Part shown: piece by piece, positions 54,280-62,809 of the stretch
Numbering within the stretch: position 1 is the first letter of the stretch
How the letters are laid out: each line of letters opens with the position of its first letter
Assembly: GCF_030813515.1 (NCBI RefSeq)
Contig: NZ_JAUSUK010000001.1
Location: 1-64,000, forward strand
Direction: 5' to 3'
DNA from: Rhodopseudomonas julia
Lineage (GTDB): Bacteria > Pseudomonadota > Alphaproteobacteria > Rhizobiales > Afifellaceae
Length of the DNA stretch: 64,000 nucleotides
Position numbers and translations under genes: made by a program
Notes under the pieces: generated by a model
The model's database searches: none
Seen by the model: only the letters and a program-made list of their open reading frames with translations
Told to the model about the DNA's origin: nothing

Positions 54280-55296
54280 TTACTTGGAGACGCCGGCCTC
54301 GTCGTAGAACTTCTTGGCGCCCGGATGCAGCGGAATGCCCACACCGTCGAGCGCCGTGTCGAGCGTGATCACCTTGCCCTTGGCATGACCGTTGTCGAGC
54401 AGCTTGCGGGTGTTGTCGTTCCACAAAGCCTTGGTGATCCCGTAGATCAGCTCTTCCGGCTGATCGGCGCTCGTCACCAATTGTGCGCCCACGGAAAGCG
54501 TCTGCACGTCGTCTTCCTGCCCCTCATAGGTGCCGGCCGGGATCGTGTTCGCAGCGAAGAACTCGTAATCGGAGACAACGCTGTCGGCCTCGTCGCCGGC
54601 GATCGGCACGACGGTGATATCCGTGTTGGAGGCGAGCTCCACGATGGCACCAGCCGGGAAACCGCCGACGAAGAAGAAGGCGTCCATGGCACCGTCGCGC
54701 ATGCGGTCGGCAGCCTGATTCGGCTTCAGATAATCCGCATCGATGTCGTCCTCACTCAAGCCCCAGGCGCCGAGGATGAGACGTGCATCGACGATGGTGC
54801 CGGAGCCCGGCTCGTCGAGAGAGACGCGCTTGCCCTTCAGATCCGCAACCGACTTGATGCCGGAGGATTTGCTGGCGATGAGATGGATGCTCTCAGGATA
54901 GAGATTGGCGATGGCGCGGAGCTTCTCCACCTTGCCCTTGCCCTCGAAGACGCCGGTGCCGGTCTGCGCCCAGTAGGCGACGTCCGACTGAGAGAAGCCG
55001 GATTCGACGCCACCGGAATTGATTGCATTGACGTTCGCAACAGAGCCATTGGAGGCGATCGCCGTCGCCACCAGGCCCGGCACGCCGCAGCTGCCGCCTT
55101 CGTCGCAGGGGCGCGAGCCCGGAGGATTGGAGATGGCATTGGCGATGAGGCCGCCGATCGGGAAATACGTCCCGGACGTGCCGCCGGTGGCGATGCGGAA
55201 GAATTTTACGTCCTGCGCAAAGGAGGTCCCGGCAAGCGCCAGACCGGCGACCGCAATCGCCGCCCCGATCAGCTTTCTGGATGGCATGAATGTCAT
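54280..55296 (-). CDS. TRAP transporter TAXI-family solute-binding protein
   Basis: Periplasmic protein of about 338 residues. Signal peptide (MPSRKLIGAAIAVAGLALAGTSFA) then FRIATGGTSGTYFPIGGLIANAIS, the TAXI hallmark, and LKGKRVSLDEPGSGT. An insertion with Cys pair SRPCDEGGSCGVPG is present in some family members. ATG 55296 has AGGGAAC 7 nt upstream. Its 5' leader carries two short hairpins (55325-55345 and about 55352-55371). First gene of the TRAP operon. Confidence 0.9.
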   Translation of the reverse strand: MTFMPSRKLIGAAIAVAGLALAGTSFAQDVKFFRIATGGTSGTYFPIGGLIANAISNPPGSRPCDEGGSCGVPGLVATAIASNGSVANVNAINSGGVESGFSQSDVAYWAQTGTGVFEGKGKVEKLRAIANLYPESIHLIASKSSGIKSVADLKGKRVSLDEPGSGTIVDARLILGAWGLSEDDIDADYLKPNQAADRMRDGAMDAFFFVGGFPAGAIVELASNTDITVVPIAGDEADSVVSDYEFFAANTIPAGTYEGQEDDVQTLSVGAQLVTSADQPEELIYGITKALWNDNTRKLLDNGHAKGKVITLDTALDGVGIPLHPGAKKFYDEAGVSK

Positions 55297-55324
55297 CTTC
55301 TGTTCCCTTGTTCGTGAACTGGCA

Positions 55325-55345
55325 CGGGAGGCCCGAAGCCTCCCG
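55325..55345 (-). other. 5'-leader hairpin of the TAXI gene
   Basis: CGGGAGGC (55325-55332) and GCCTCCCG (55338-55345) form a perfect 8-bp stem with a 5-nt loop, 29 nt upstream of the start codon. A second short GC-rich hairpin follows it. The arms match no riboswitch consensus I know. Confidence 0.35.
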
Positions 55346-55503
55346 CATGGGCGGCACCATAGCTGCCGCAACAGGCCGAAGGAAACCAGATTGTGACGGA
55401 ACAGCGGCACATCCCCGTAAAGCTTAAGTCGAAAGAGCCCGCCGACAGGTAGACGCTCTCCCTCTGTTCTGGCTACTTGCCGGAGAATGGGAAGGAGATC
55501 GCG

Positions 55504-56181
55504 ATGAGCACGTTTTCTGATGCGGCCTGGGCGCGCAATGCCGGGCTCTACGAGACAATCCGCAACATGCCGTTCAACACCGAGCTTGCCGCCGGCACGC
55601 TCTCTGAAGAGCGCTTCAAGCATTACATCACCCAGGACGCGCATTACCTGGTCGGCTTCGGCAAGGGCCTGGCGATTGCCGCGGCCAAGGCACCCGACCC
55701 CGAGCGCATGGTTCAGCTCGCCAATTCCGCGCAGGGTGCGATCGTGGTGGAACGGGCGCTGCACGGTACTTTCTTCGCCGATTACGGCATCGCGCCGGAG
55801 GTCTTCGAGGCGACGCCGCTGTCGCCCGCCTGCCACCATTATGTGTCCTTCATCACGGCGACCGCCTGGAGCGAGCCTTATGAGGTGCTGCTGGCGGCGC
55901 TCCTGCCCTGCTTCTGGATCTATGCCGAGGTCGGCAACGACATTCTCGCCCGCGCCGCATCGCCCAATCCTTATTCGGCATGGATCGAAACCTATGCGGG
56001 CGAAGACTTCCAGGACGCCGTCAAGGAGATGATCGCCACCACCGATGCGGCCGTGGCCGAGGCCGCGCCCGCCGTGCAGGCCAAGGCACATGACGCCTTC
56101 GACCGGGCGGTGCAGCTTGAATGGATGTTCTGGGATTCCGCCTACCGGCTCGAGACATGGCCGGTGCGCTCAGGAGAATAG
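55504..56181 (+). CDS. TenA-family thiaminase II / aminopyrimidine salvage protein
   Basis: 225 residues, all-helical TenA fold. FKHYITQDAHYLVGFGKGLAIA holds the active-site Tyr/Asp region, VERALHGTFFADYG the conserved Glu area, LPCFWIYAEVG the Cys corresponding to the TenA nucleophile, and LEWMFWDSAYRLETWP the C-terminal Glu-containing block. The family hydrolyses thiamine breakdown products to HMP for salvage. AAGGAG lies 7 nt before ATG 55504. No TPP riboswitch is visible in the leader, and no other thiamine gene is near. Confidence 0.9.
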   Translation: MSTFSDAAWARNAGLYETIRNMPFNTELAAGTLSEERFKHYITQDAHYLVGFGKGLAIAAAKAPDPERMVQLANSAQGAIVVERALHGTFFADYGIAPEVFEATPLSPACHHYVSFITATAWSEPYEVLLAALLPCFWIYAEVGNDILARAASPNPYSAWIETYAGEDFQDAVKEMIATTDAAVAEAAPAVQAKAHDAFDRAVQLEWMFWDSAYRLETWPVRSGE

Positions 56182-56187
56182 GACGCA

Positions 56188-56233
56188 GCCTGAAGATGAC
56201 CCGCGGCTTGCAAGCCGCGGGTCATCTTCAGGC
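56188..56233. repeat. 46-bp perfect palindrome with no spacer
   Basis: Arms of 23 bp (56188-56210 and 56211-56233) are exact reverse complements, centred between bases 56210 and 56211. It lies just behind tenA and contains the stop codon of the small minus-strand gene. In RNA it forms a very stable hairpin on either strand, suiting a bidirectional terminator or mRNA stabiliser, but no T run follows on either side. Confidence 0.9.
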
Positions 56234-56353
56234 GGAATACTTGCGATCGCAGGGGCGATCCTGGTGACGCGAGACAAAGAAGAAGAACACGGCGATCGCG
56301 AGCGCACCCACAGGCATCAGACTGAAAAGCAGGATAAATTCGAGGTTGCTCAT
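56228..56353 (-). CDS. 41-residue single-helix membrane protein, not previously named here
   Basis: Reads MSNLEFILLFSLMPVGALAI (residues 1-20), then AVFFFFVSRHQDR and a basic/polar end. One strong transmembrane helix covers about residues 5-28 with a short polar, positively charged C-terminus. GGGAGG lies 8 nt before ATG 56353, a good ribosome-binding site. The stop codon is inside the 46-bp palindrome. It lies 60 nt behind the CdsA-like gene on the same strand, so it belongs to the lipid operon. No family is recognised; small membrane proteins that help larger enzymes are a model. Confidence 0.6.
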   Translation of the reverse strand: MSNLEFILLFSLMPVGALAIAVFFFFVSRHQDRPCDRKYSA

Positions 56354-56413
56354 GCGACGAGCCTCCCGAGCCCCTTTCGTCCCAACCAATATTAAGCCGA
56401 AAAACCGCTCCGA

Positions 56414-57358
56414 TCAGCTCACCGAGAAAAAGAACCGCGTCAAGTGGAAGAAGATAGGGGCGGCGAAGACAAGCGAGTCGATGCGATCGAGCACGCCGCC
56501 ATGACCTTCGATCATCTGCCCCCAATCCTTCACGCCACGGTCGCGCTTGATCGCCGACATGACCAGGCCGCCGAAGAAGCCCATAATGGCGATCAGCGCC
56601 GCCATGGCGAGCGCGACAAGCGGCGTGAACGGCGTCAGCCACCACAGCCCGCCGCCAAGAAGCGTCGCGAGCCCCACACCGCCGATCAGGCCTTCCCAGG
56701 TCTTCGACGGCGACAAATTCGGCGCGACCTTTCGGCGCCCGAACAGCTTGCCGCACACATATTGGAGAACGTCGCTCGCCTGCACGACGATGATCAGGAA
56801 GGTAATCAGGAGGAGGTTGCCGCCTTCGAACCCCGGAATATCGAGATTCAAGATTGCCGGCACGTGCGACAGGCAGAAGACGCATATCATCAGTCCCCAT
56901 TGCACCTGAGCGACACGCTCCATGTATCGCGCGGTCTCGGCGCGGAAGGCGGCGATGATGGGGAGAGCCAGGAAGGCATAGACCGGAATCAGAACCGAGT
57001 AGATGCCATACTGATCGGCGAGGACGAGGGCGTATTGCGCCGGCAGAAAGACGAAGAAACTCGCCGCGAGCGCGTAATGATCGCCACGTCTGGTCGGCGT
57101 CAGTGTCATGAATTCGCGCAATGCCGTGAAAGAGGCGAAAGCAAAAAGGAGAACGACACCCGTCTTGCCGAACAGGAAGGCGATGAGCATCAGCGCGACG
57201 AGCACCCACCACGCCTTGATGCGCGCATTGAGATTGTCGATCACCGCGTGCGGCTTTCGCCAGCTGATCGTCCGCTTGAGGATAAACCCGATGAGCGAGG
57301 CCACGGCCAGAATGGCAAAGACGCCCCCCGCGAGAATGAGGAGATTGGGCTCAGCCAT
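56414..57358 (-). CDS. Phosphatidate cytidylyltransferase, CdsA / YnbB-like
   Basis: About 314 residues with eight or so helices. The C-terminal CDP-DAG synthase signature is intact: SAIKRDRGVKDWGQMIEGHGG then LDRIDS. It makes CDP-diacylglycerol from phosphatidate and CTP. ATG 57358 (MAEPNLLIL) overlaps the PlsC-like gene by 8 nt. The order CDP-alcohol transferase, acyltransferase, cytidylyltransferase resembles ynbA-ynbB of E. coli rather than the housekeeping cdsA locus (uppS-cdsA-dxr), so I take it as a second, specialised CdsA. Confidence 0.88.
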   Translation of the reverse strand: MAEPNLLILAGGVFAILAVASLIGFILKRTISWRKPHAVIDNLNARIKAWWVLVALMLIAFLFGKTGVVLLFAFASFTALREFMTLTPTRRGDHYALAASFFVFLPAQYALVLADQYGIYSVLIPVYAFLALPIIAAFRAETARYMERVAQVQWGLMICVFCLSHVPAILNLDIPGFEGGNLLLITFLIIVVQASDVLQYVCGKLFGRRKVAPNLSPSKTWEGLIGGVGLATLLGGGLWWLTPFTPLVALAMAALIAIMGFFGGLVMSAIKRDRGVKDWGQMIEGHGGVLDRIDSLVFAAPIFFHLTRFFFSVS

Positions 57359-58022
57359 CTTTGTGGTTCTCTCCATTGGTCGGGGCGGTCGCCAAAAGGG
57401 CGGCGCGGGCGCGATCCAGAAACGCCTGCTTTTCCTCTCCCTCACCCAGCTTGACCGGAGCGCCGAACGTCACGGTGCACAAGAGCGGCACCGGCACGAT
57501 CTCACCTTTCGGCAAGACACGGTTCAGATTGTCGATCCAGACCGGGACGCACTCGATCTCGGGACGCTTCTCAGCGAGGCGGTAGATCCCGCTCTTGAAC
57601 GGCAGGAGACGCTCGTCGCCCGTGTTGCGGGTCCCTTCAGGAAACAGGATCAAGGAGGCGCCGCCCGACAGCGCATCGGCCATCAGCGCGATCGGATCGG
57701 GCGTCTCTTCCGTGCGGGTGCGTTCGATCAGGACGGCGCGAAACACCTCTTCGGCGATATAGCGGCGCATCCGCGTCGCACGCCAGTAATCGGCGGCGGC
57801 AACGGGCCGCGTCACGCGCCGCAGTGCCGGCGGTAGCACCGACCACAGGAGCACGAAATCGCCGTGGCTCACATGATTGGCATAGTAGATGCGGCGATGG
57901 GTGGTGGGGTCGCAGCCTTGCCATTCCGCGCGCACGCCGGTTGCAACCCGCGCTGCGAGGATCAGGGCCGTCGTGGTCGCATCGACCAGGAAACCCGACG
58001 CGGCGGGCGGAAAATCGCTCAT
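57351..58022 (-). CDS. 1-acylglycerol-3-phosphate acyltransferase-like protein (PlsC family)
   Basis: 223 residues. Acyltransferase motif I is NHVSHGDFVLLWS (His-x4-Asp) and motif III is LFPEGTRN; IECVPVWIDNLNR is the motif IV region. Makes phosphatidate or a related acylated phosphate. ATG 58022 (MSDFPPAASG); it overlaps the upstream CDP-alcohol transferase by 4 nt and the downstream cytidylyltransferase by 8 nt, so the three are translationally coupled. Confidence 0.87.
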   Translation of the reverse strand: MSDFPPAASGFLVDATTTALILAARVATGVRAEWQGCDPTTHRRIYYANHVSHGDFVLLWSVLPPALRRVTRPVAAADYWRATRMRRYIAEEVFRAVLIERTRTEETPDPIALMADALSGGASLILFPEGTRNTGDERLLPFKSGIYRLAEKRPEIECVPVWIDNLNRVLPKGEIVPVPLLCTVTFGAPVKLGEGEEKQAFLDRARAALLATAPTNGENHKDG

Positions 58023-58633
58023 TCGCCTGCCCTCGCCGGCATTTCGGCAAGAGCCACGCGCACCCGCTTGACGACGGTGGCGGCGAGCAGGATCGCCACA
58101 GCCCACAGAGCGAGCGCGCTCCAATCCGGCAACAGCCCGCCGAAGCCGACCCATGTCCCGATAACGCCGAAAACGAGCGCCCGGTCGCTCTTGCCGAGCG
58201 GACCGTCATAGCGGCGGCTGGCACCCAGCGCCTGCGCCAGGACGCCGGCGAACTCCGTCAAGATGGAGAGAAGCACGACGAGGGCGACGAGCCCGGGGCC
58301 AAAGGCCGGGAGGATCGCAAAGGGCGCATAGAGAAACGCGTCGGAGACGACGTCGCCAAGCTCGTTGAAGAAGGCGCCGAGCCTGCTCTTCTGCCCATGC
58401 TCGCGCGCCAGCATGCCGTCGGCCGCGTTGAAGGCCATCCTGAGCCCAAGCCACAGAGGAATGAGGAGGAAGAGCGGACGCGCTCCAGACGCCATGACCA
58501 GGAGGCCGACGACAACGGAGATGGCGGCAGCGGCAAGCGTGACCTGGTTGGCCGTCACGCCTTTTTCGGCAAGGCGGTCAACATGCGGGCGCAGACGAGC
58601 CTGGAAGGCCGGCTTGAGATCGTAGAGGGTCAT
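58019..58633 (-). CDS. CDP-alcohol phosphatidyltransferase, YnbA-like, with altered metal motif
   Basis: 204 residues with about six helices. The CDP-OH-P motif is recognisable at 69-98: N69-x2-D72-G-x2-A-R77-x8-G86-x3-N90-x3-D94. In the canonical motif D-x2-D-G-x2-A-R-x8-G-x3-D-x3-D the first and third Asp coordinate metal; here both are Asn, while the second and the catalytic fourth Asp are kept. This is what I remember of the YnbA group. It should transfer a phosphatidyl group from CDP-DAG to an unknown alcohol. First gene of the lipid module. Confidence 0.85.
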   Translation of the reverse strand: MTLYDLKPAFQARLRPHVDRLAEKGVTANQVTLAAAAISVVVGLLVMASGARPLFLLIPLWLGLRMAFNAADGMLAREHGQKSRLGAFFNELGDVVSDAFLYAPFAILPAFGPGLVALVVLLSILTEFAGVLAQALGASRRYDGPLGKSDRALVFGVIGTWVGFGGLLPDWSALALWAVAILLAATVVKRVRVALAEMPARAGE

Positions 58634-58823
58634 GGGCGGGCCAGGAATCGAAGCAGATCCTGGTCACAATGCCTGCCTCGGCACAGTTTGCAAGCCGGCT
58701 CAAGGCTTCGTCCCTCGCCTCAATCGGCTCCCCCCATCAAGGACTTCTAGACTCACACCGCGGCAACCTTATCGCCGGGCCCACGCGGTGCCTCGCGACA
58801 TATCCTTTTCTACATGTCCGTAT

Positions 58824-59630
58824 TTAGACGCCGAGCTTTTGGAGAAGGCCCTCGACCATCGGCCGGTAGCCGCCGCCGAAGAGACGCAAATGCACAAGGG
58901 CCGGCCAAAGCTGATAGATTGCGAGCCGCTCCTCGAAGCCCGACTCAAGCGCGCCATAGGCTTCATAAAAGGCGTCGCCCGGCCGACCGAAGAGGTTGAG
59001 CATCGCGAGATCGACCTCGTAATGACCGAAATAGCAGGCCGGATCGATCAGCCCCGAGACCCGGTCATTGGAGACGACGATGTTGCCGCCCCACATATCG
59101 CCGTGCAGGAGTGCCGCGGCGGGTCGAGCGGGAATTCGGTTCGGAAGATCGGCGGCAAGGCGTTCGATGCGGCGGGCAAGCCTGCTGTCGATATGCGGTA
59201 CGTTCACGAGAAGGCGCTTGTCGCCCCAGAACGCAATCCAATCGTCGGCACGATCATTGACGATCGCCACGGGACCGAAGGCATAGTCCTCACTCCAGCC
59301 ATACTTTTCGTCCCGGCGCACGTGCAATGTCGAAACCGCAAGACCGAGATCGGCCCAGGCATTTCTAAGACTGCCGCTGTCCGGCAACACTTCCATGACA
59401 AGGGCGTGGTCGTCGACCGCCAGAACTGCGGGCGCGGGCGCACCGCTTTCGCCGATCGTGACAAGCATGGCCGCCTCGGTGCGCGGGGACGGGCCGTTCT
59501 TGACGACCGCCTCGCGGCCATCATCGAGTTTGATGTGCGCGAGTTGCGAGATGTCGCCACCATGCAGCACCGTCTCGGAAGCAAGAATGCCGCCGAGAAG
59601 CTCTGCCCCGGCCTCCGCCAAGAGGCTCAT
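58824..59630 (-). CDS. Fructosamine kinase family protein
   Basis: 268 residues, FN3K/protein-kinase-like fold. ALLHGDMWGGNIVV (catalytic Asp) and GLIDPACYFGHYEVDLAML (metal-binding Asp) are the family hallmarks. The family phosphorylates fructosamines/ribulosamines so that glycated amines break down (deglycation). ATG 59630 (MSLLAEAG) overlaps the start of the phosphatase gene end by 4 nt. The pairing with a low-molecular-weight phosphatase is seen in other bacteria and suggests protein or metabolite repair. Confidence 0.88.
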   Translation of the reverse strand: MSLLAEAGAELLGGILASETVLHGGDISQLAHIKLDDGREAVVKNGPSPRTEAAMLVTIGESGAPAPAVLAVDDHALVMEVLPDSGSLRNAWADLGLAVSTLHVRRDEKYGWSEDYAFGPVAIVNDRADDWIAFWGDKRLLVNVPHIDSRLARRIERLAADLPNRIPARPAAALLHGDMWGGNIVVSNDRVSGLIDPACYFGHYEVDLAMLNLFGRPGDAFYEAYGALESGFEERLAIYQLWPALVHLRLFGGGYRPMVEGLLQKLGV

Positions 59631-60112
59631 GCCCGCACCTTGAGATGCTGCGCCAAACCGTGAGCGCCGGCGCTCACATCGGACCACGTGGTCTCGAAGC
59701 CCTCGTCCCCTCCGAAATAAGGATCGGCCACAGGTTCTCCCTCACGGCCTTTCACATGGTCGAGGAGCAGGCTGAGCCTCGCCGTCGCATCGGGCGGTGC
59801 AAGACGTTCAAGCGCGGCAAGGTTTTCACGGTCTAGAGCCACAATATGCGTGAAGCGATAGAAATCCTGGCGGGTGACGGTGCGCGCGCGGCAAGCAGCG
59901 ACATCGACGCCGTGACGGCGCGCCACCGCCTGCGCCCGCGGATCGGGTGCTTCTCCGACATGCCAATCACCCATGCCGGCTGAATCGACGTCGACACCGA
60001 TCCCCTGGGCTTCCGCTTCCTGACGAAAGGCGGCTTCGGCCAAAGGCGACCGGCAGATATTGCCAAGACAGACGAAAAGAACCGACGGGCGCTCGCCCCC
60101 CTGCAATTGCAC
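59627..60112 (-). CDS. Low-molecular-weight protein tyrosine phosphatase
   Basis: About 161 residues. P-loop VLFVCLGNICRSPLAEAAF with Cys-x5-Arg-Ser near residue 13, and the acid loop VADPYFGGDEGFE with the conserved Asp-Pro. GTG 60112 is chosen as start because no ATG lies closer to the fold; TTG 60106 is possible. Related enzymes dephosphorylate fructosamine-6-phosphate-like or protein substrates; here it is operon-linked with fructosamine kinase. Confidence 0.85.
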   Translation of the reverse strand: MQLQGGERPSVLFVCLGNICRSPLAEAAFRQEAEAQGIGVDVDSAGMGDWHVGEAPDPRAQAVARRHGVDVAACRARTVTRQDFYRFTHIVALDRENLAALERLAPPDATARLSLLLDHVKGREGEPVADPYFGGDEGFETTWSDVSAGAHGLAQHLKVRA

Positions 60113-60472
60113 GTGAGATCTGCGTTTCAATTTGGTCGCGTCCCATCTGCGCTTCTGGCACTCTGCATTGCACAACTCGCCTACGGATGTGATCCACCCC
60201 AAGGAACAACATAAGTAAAATTGTGCGGCCGGCACCAGAGGCGTGGGCTTTTTAGCCGATAGTATGCCTGCCGACGTCCAGTGCGATGGGATGAATTGCC
60301 TGGCTCAAGAGCGCGAACAGCCAGGGGCGAGTGACGCAGCTTCACCGCACATCATTGGCTTGCCGGCAAATCCTTGATATGGAGCAGTCAACGGCCACGG
60401 CACCATGTCGCCGCTTTTCGGAGCCGCCGCGCATATCCGCGCGGCCCGCATTCCGCCCAATTAGGATACCCA
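60113..60472. other. Long leader region upstream of the DEAD-box helicase gene
   Basis: 360 bases between divergent genes. A stem CCGCGC (60427-60432) / GCGCGG (60439-60444) lies about 30 nt before the helicase start. Cold-inducible helicase genes often have long structured leaders, so this may be regulatory. I see no gene here. Confidence 0.4.
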
Positions 60473-62257
60473 ATGCCCTTTCTCACGACGAGCGCGCCGC
60501 TCGCCGCCGCGCTTGCAAGCCGTGGCTATACCGACCTCACCGACGTTCAAACGGCCGTCCTCAAACCTGAAGCCGCCGAGCGCGACCTGCTCGTGTCGGC
60601 GCAGACCGGCTCCGGCAAGACCGTCGCCTATGGTCTCGCACTCGCGCCCACTCTCCTCGGCCAAGAGGAAAGACTGCCCGAAGCCGATGAGCCGATGGCT
60701 CTGATCGTGGCTCCGACACGCGAACTCGCCATGCAGGTGACGAACGAGCTCGCCTGGCTGTTTGCAGATACCGGCGCCAAGCTTGCCACGCTGGTCGGGG
60801 GCATGGACCCTCGCGCCGAGCGCCGCCGGCTCGAGCAGGGCGTCCACATCGTCGTCGGGACACCGGGACGGCTGCGCGATCACCTCACCCGCGGCGCGCT
60901 GCAGATCGGCAATCTAAAAGCCCTCGTCATCGACGAGGCCGACGAGATGCTCAATCTCGGCTTCCGCGAGGATCTGGAATTCCTGCTGCAGGCGACACCG
61001 GCCTCCCGCCGCACGCTGCTGTTTTCGGCAACCTTGCCGCAAACCATCATGCAGTTGACGAAGCGCTACCAGAAGGACGCGCTTCGTATCGAGGTGGCGC
61101 GCGGAGAGGCAGGACATGCCGACATCGAATACCGCGCTGTGCGAATCGCGCCGAACGAGACCGAGCATGCGATCGTCAACATTCTGCGCCGGGCCGAAGC
61201 TCCGAACGCCATCGTCTTTTGCAACACCCGCGAAAGTGTCCGCCACCTTTCCTCCGGCCTGATCGAGCGCGGCTTCGCGGCCGTCACCCTGTCGGGCGAA
61301 CTCAGCCAGGCGGAGCGAAACCAGGCCATGCAGGCGCTGCGCGACGGCCGGGCCCGGGTGTGCGTTGCAACCGATGTCGCGGCGCGCGGGCTCGACCTGC
61401 CGAGCCTCGATCTCGTGGTGCATGCGGATTTGCCGAGCGACGCGGAAACTCTGCAGCACCGCTCAGGACGTACCGGCCGGGCTGGCCGCAAGGGTGTCTC
61501 GGTCCTGCTCGTGCCGATCTCACGGCGCCGCAAGGCGGAGCGACTTCTGGCGGAAGCGCGCATCGATGCGGCCTGGTGCGCTGCCCCCTCGGCGGATGAA
61601 ATCCGCACGGCAGACGAAGAGCGCCTGCTCGCTGACCCTGCCTTCACGGAAGAGCCGAGCGAAGAGGATGCAGCAACCGCCGCCCGGCTTCTCGCCGCGT
61701 ACTCACCGGAGGTCCTGGCCGCAATGCTCGTGCGCCAGTGGCGGGCGGAGCTGCCTGCGCCGGAAGACGTCTTCGACCCGAATTTTGGCCGCGACCCCGC
61801 TGCGGGAAGGCCCGGCCGTGACCGCGACGACAGGGGTTCGTCCAAACACGCGCGCGGTGGCCCCTATGTCTGGTTCCGCATGGATGTCGGGCGACGCAAC
61901 AATGCCGACCCGAAATGGCTGCTGCCCCTTTTGTGTCGACGCGGCCAGATCACAAGGCAGGAGATCGGGGCGATCAAGATCTTCGATCGGGAGACGAAGT
62001 TCGAGATCGCCGAGAGCGTCGCCGGGCGTTTTGGCGAGACCGCAGCCCATAGCGAAGGCGACGACATCACCATCTCCCAATCCGACGCACCTGGCGGCCG
62101 CGGCGGGCCAGGAGGCCGTGGAAAACCGGCGGGCCGAAGCGGCCCCAACGACGACCGCAAGGCTTTCAAGCCGAAACGCAAAGCCTTCAAAGACAACGGC
62201 GGCTCGCACGAGAGCAAGCCGACGAAGCGCCCGAAAGCGAAGAAAGCCAAGAGCTGA
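60473..62257 (+). CDS. DEAD-box ATP-dependent RNA helicase (DeaD/CsdA-like)
   Basis: 594 residues. Motifs in order: Q-motif region GYTDLTDVQ, I AQTGSGKT (about 41-48), Ia PTRELAMQ, II DEAD in VIDEADEML, III SAT in LFSATLP, IV/V ATDVAARGLDLP and VI HRSGRTGRAG. After the helicase core come a DbpA-like RNA-binding domain (residues about 460-530, KWLLPLLCRRGQITRQEIGAIKIF) and a basic Gly/Arg/Lys tail. AGGAT lies 6 nt before ATG 60473. Likely role in ribosome assembly and cold adaptation. Confidence 0.93.
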   Translation: MPFLTTSAPLAAALASRGYTDLTDVQTAVLKPEAAERDLLVSAQTGSGKTVAYGLALAPTLLGQEERLPEADEPMALIVAPTRELAMQVTNELAWLFADTGAKLATLVGGMDPRAERRRLEQGVHIVVGTPGRLRDHLTRGALQIGNLKALVIDEADEMLNLGFREDLEFLLQATPASRRTLLFSATLPQTIMQLTKRYQKDALRIEVARGEAGHADIEYRAVRIAPNETEHAIVNILRRAEAPNAIVFCNTRESVRHLSSGLIERGFAAVTLSGELSQAERNQAMQALRDGRARVCVATDVAARGLDLPSLDLVVHADLPSDAETLQHRSGRTGRAGRKGVSVLLVPISRRRKAERLLAEARIDAAWCAAPSADEIRTADEERLLADPAFTEEPSEEDAATAARLLAAYSPEVLAAMLVRQWRAELPAPEDVFDPNFGRDPAAGRPGRDRDDRGSSKHARGGPYVWFRMDVGRRNNADPKWLLPLLCRRGQITRQEIGAIKIFDRETKFEIAESVAGRFGETAAHSEGDDITISQSDAPGGRGGPGGRGKPAGRSGPNDDRKAFKPKRKAFKDNGGSHESKPTKRPKAKKAKS

Positions 62258-62809
62258 CCCACCGGCCGGGCCGTTCAGATCCAGCGCAAAAGTCATCATG
62301 GGACGAGGCGGGGACGATACCTTCTCCGCGCCGTAGTCGACGCTCGCCATTTCGAGATCGCCCGGCTCCCGCCGAGCGCTTCTGCGCACAGCATCGCGGC
62401 GAGGCGTTGTTCGCAGCGCATTCGCAGGCGTCTGGTATCTCCGCAGAGCGAGGCGGGACATCACCGCTTCGCCTCGCGCGGCGTGGGAAGACCGAGTGGC
62501 TCGGCAGGCGTCTTGCGTCCCGGTGGCTCCTTCCACGCCTGCAGACTATCTGATCTCTCGGGAAGCAAAATATCTCTCACAACAAATATCTGACCGGCGA
62601 GCCCGCCGGAAATGGACCGTGCGACCCGCTTCGGTCCAAAATTCATCGCGCGGTCGATCTTCGTCATTGCGGCTAAGCCCTGGCCCCATTCTCGATCCTG
62701 ATTTTTCTCTTCATCTTTTCGGCCTCGGAGCATATTCCGTTGCGTGGGACATAGATCCCGCCGCACGAGACATTCGGGCTCTCCCTGTCAAAACGAAGAG
62801 ACTGGGCCG
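62258..62809. other. Intergenic region between helicase and methyltransferase
   Basis: 552 bases. The only frame worth noting is a possible short minus-strand gene at 62461-62667, listed separately. The rest shows no ribosome-binding site plus start, tRNA or strong terminator. It is unusually long for this tightly packed genome. Confidence 0.4.
62461..62667 (-). CDS. Possible small hypothetical protein
   Basis: 68 codons: MTKIDRAMNFGPKRVARSIS and then a short hydrophobic patch GQIFVVRDILLPE and a polar Pro-rich end. AGGG lies about 10 nt before ATG 62667. No family recognised. The composition looks protein-like rather than frame-shadow, but there is nothing on the opposite strand to be a shadow of, so the call rests on weak evidence. 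Confidence 0.3.
   Translation of the reverse strand: MTKIDRAMNFGPKRVARSISGGLAGQIFVVRDILLPERSDSLQAWKEPPGRKTPAEPLGLPTPREAKR

Noticed and set aside
52166-54307. Plus-strand open frame of 713 codons
   Set aside because: Highly charged antisense of the TRAP permease (D/R/E/H-rich), typical of a GC-rich shadow; the opposite strand encodes a clear membrane protein.
55297-55503. TPP riboswitch in front of tenA
   Set aside because: No CUGAGA/THI-box sequence was found; the hairpins there belong to the leader of the opposite TAXI gene.
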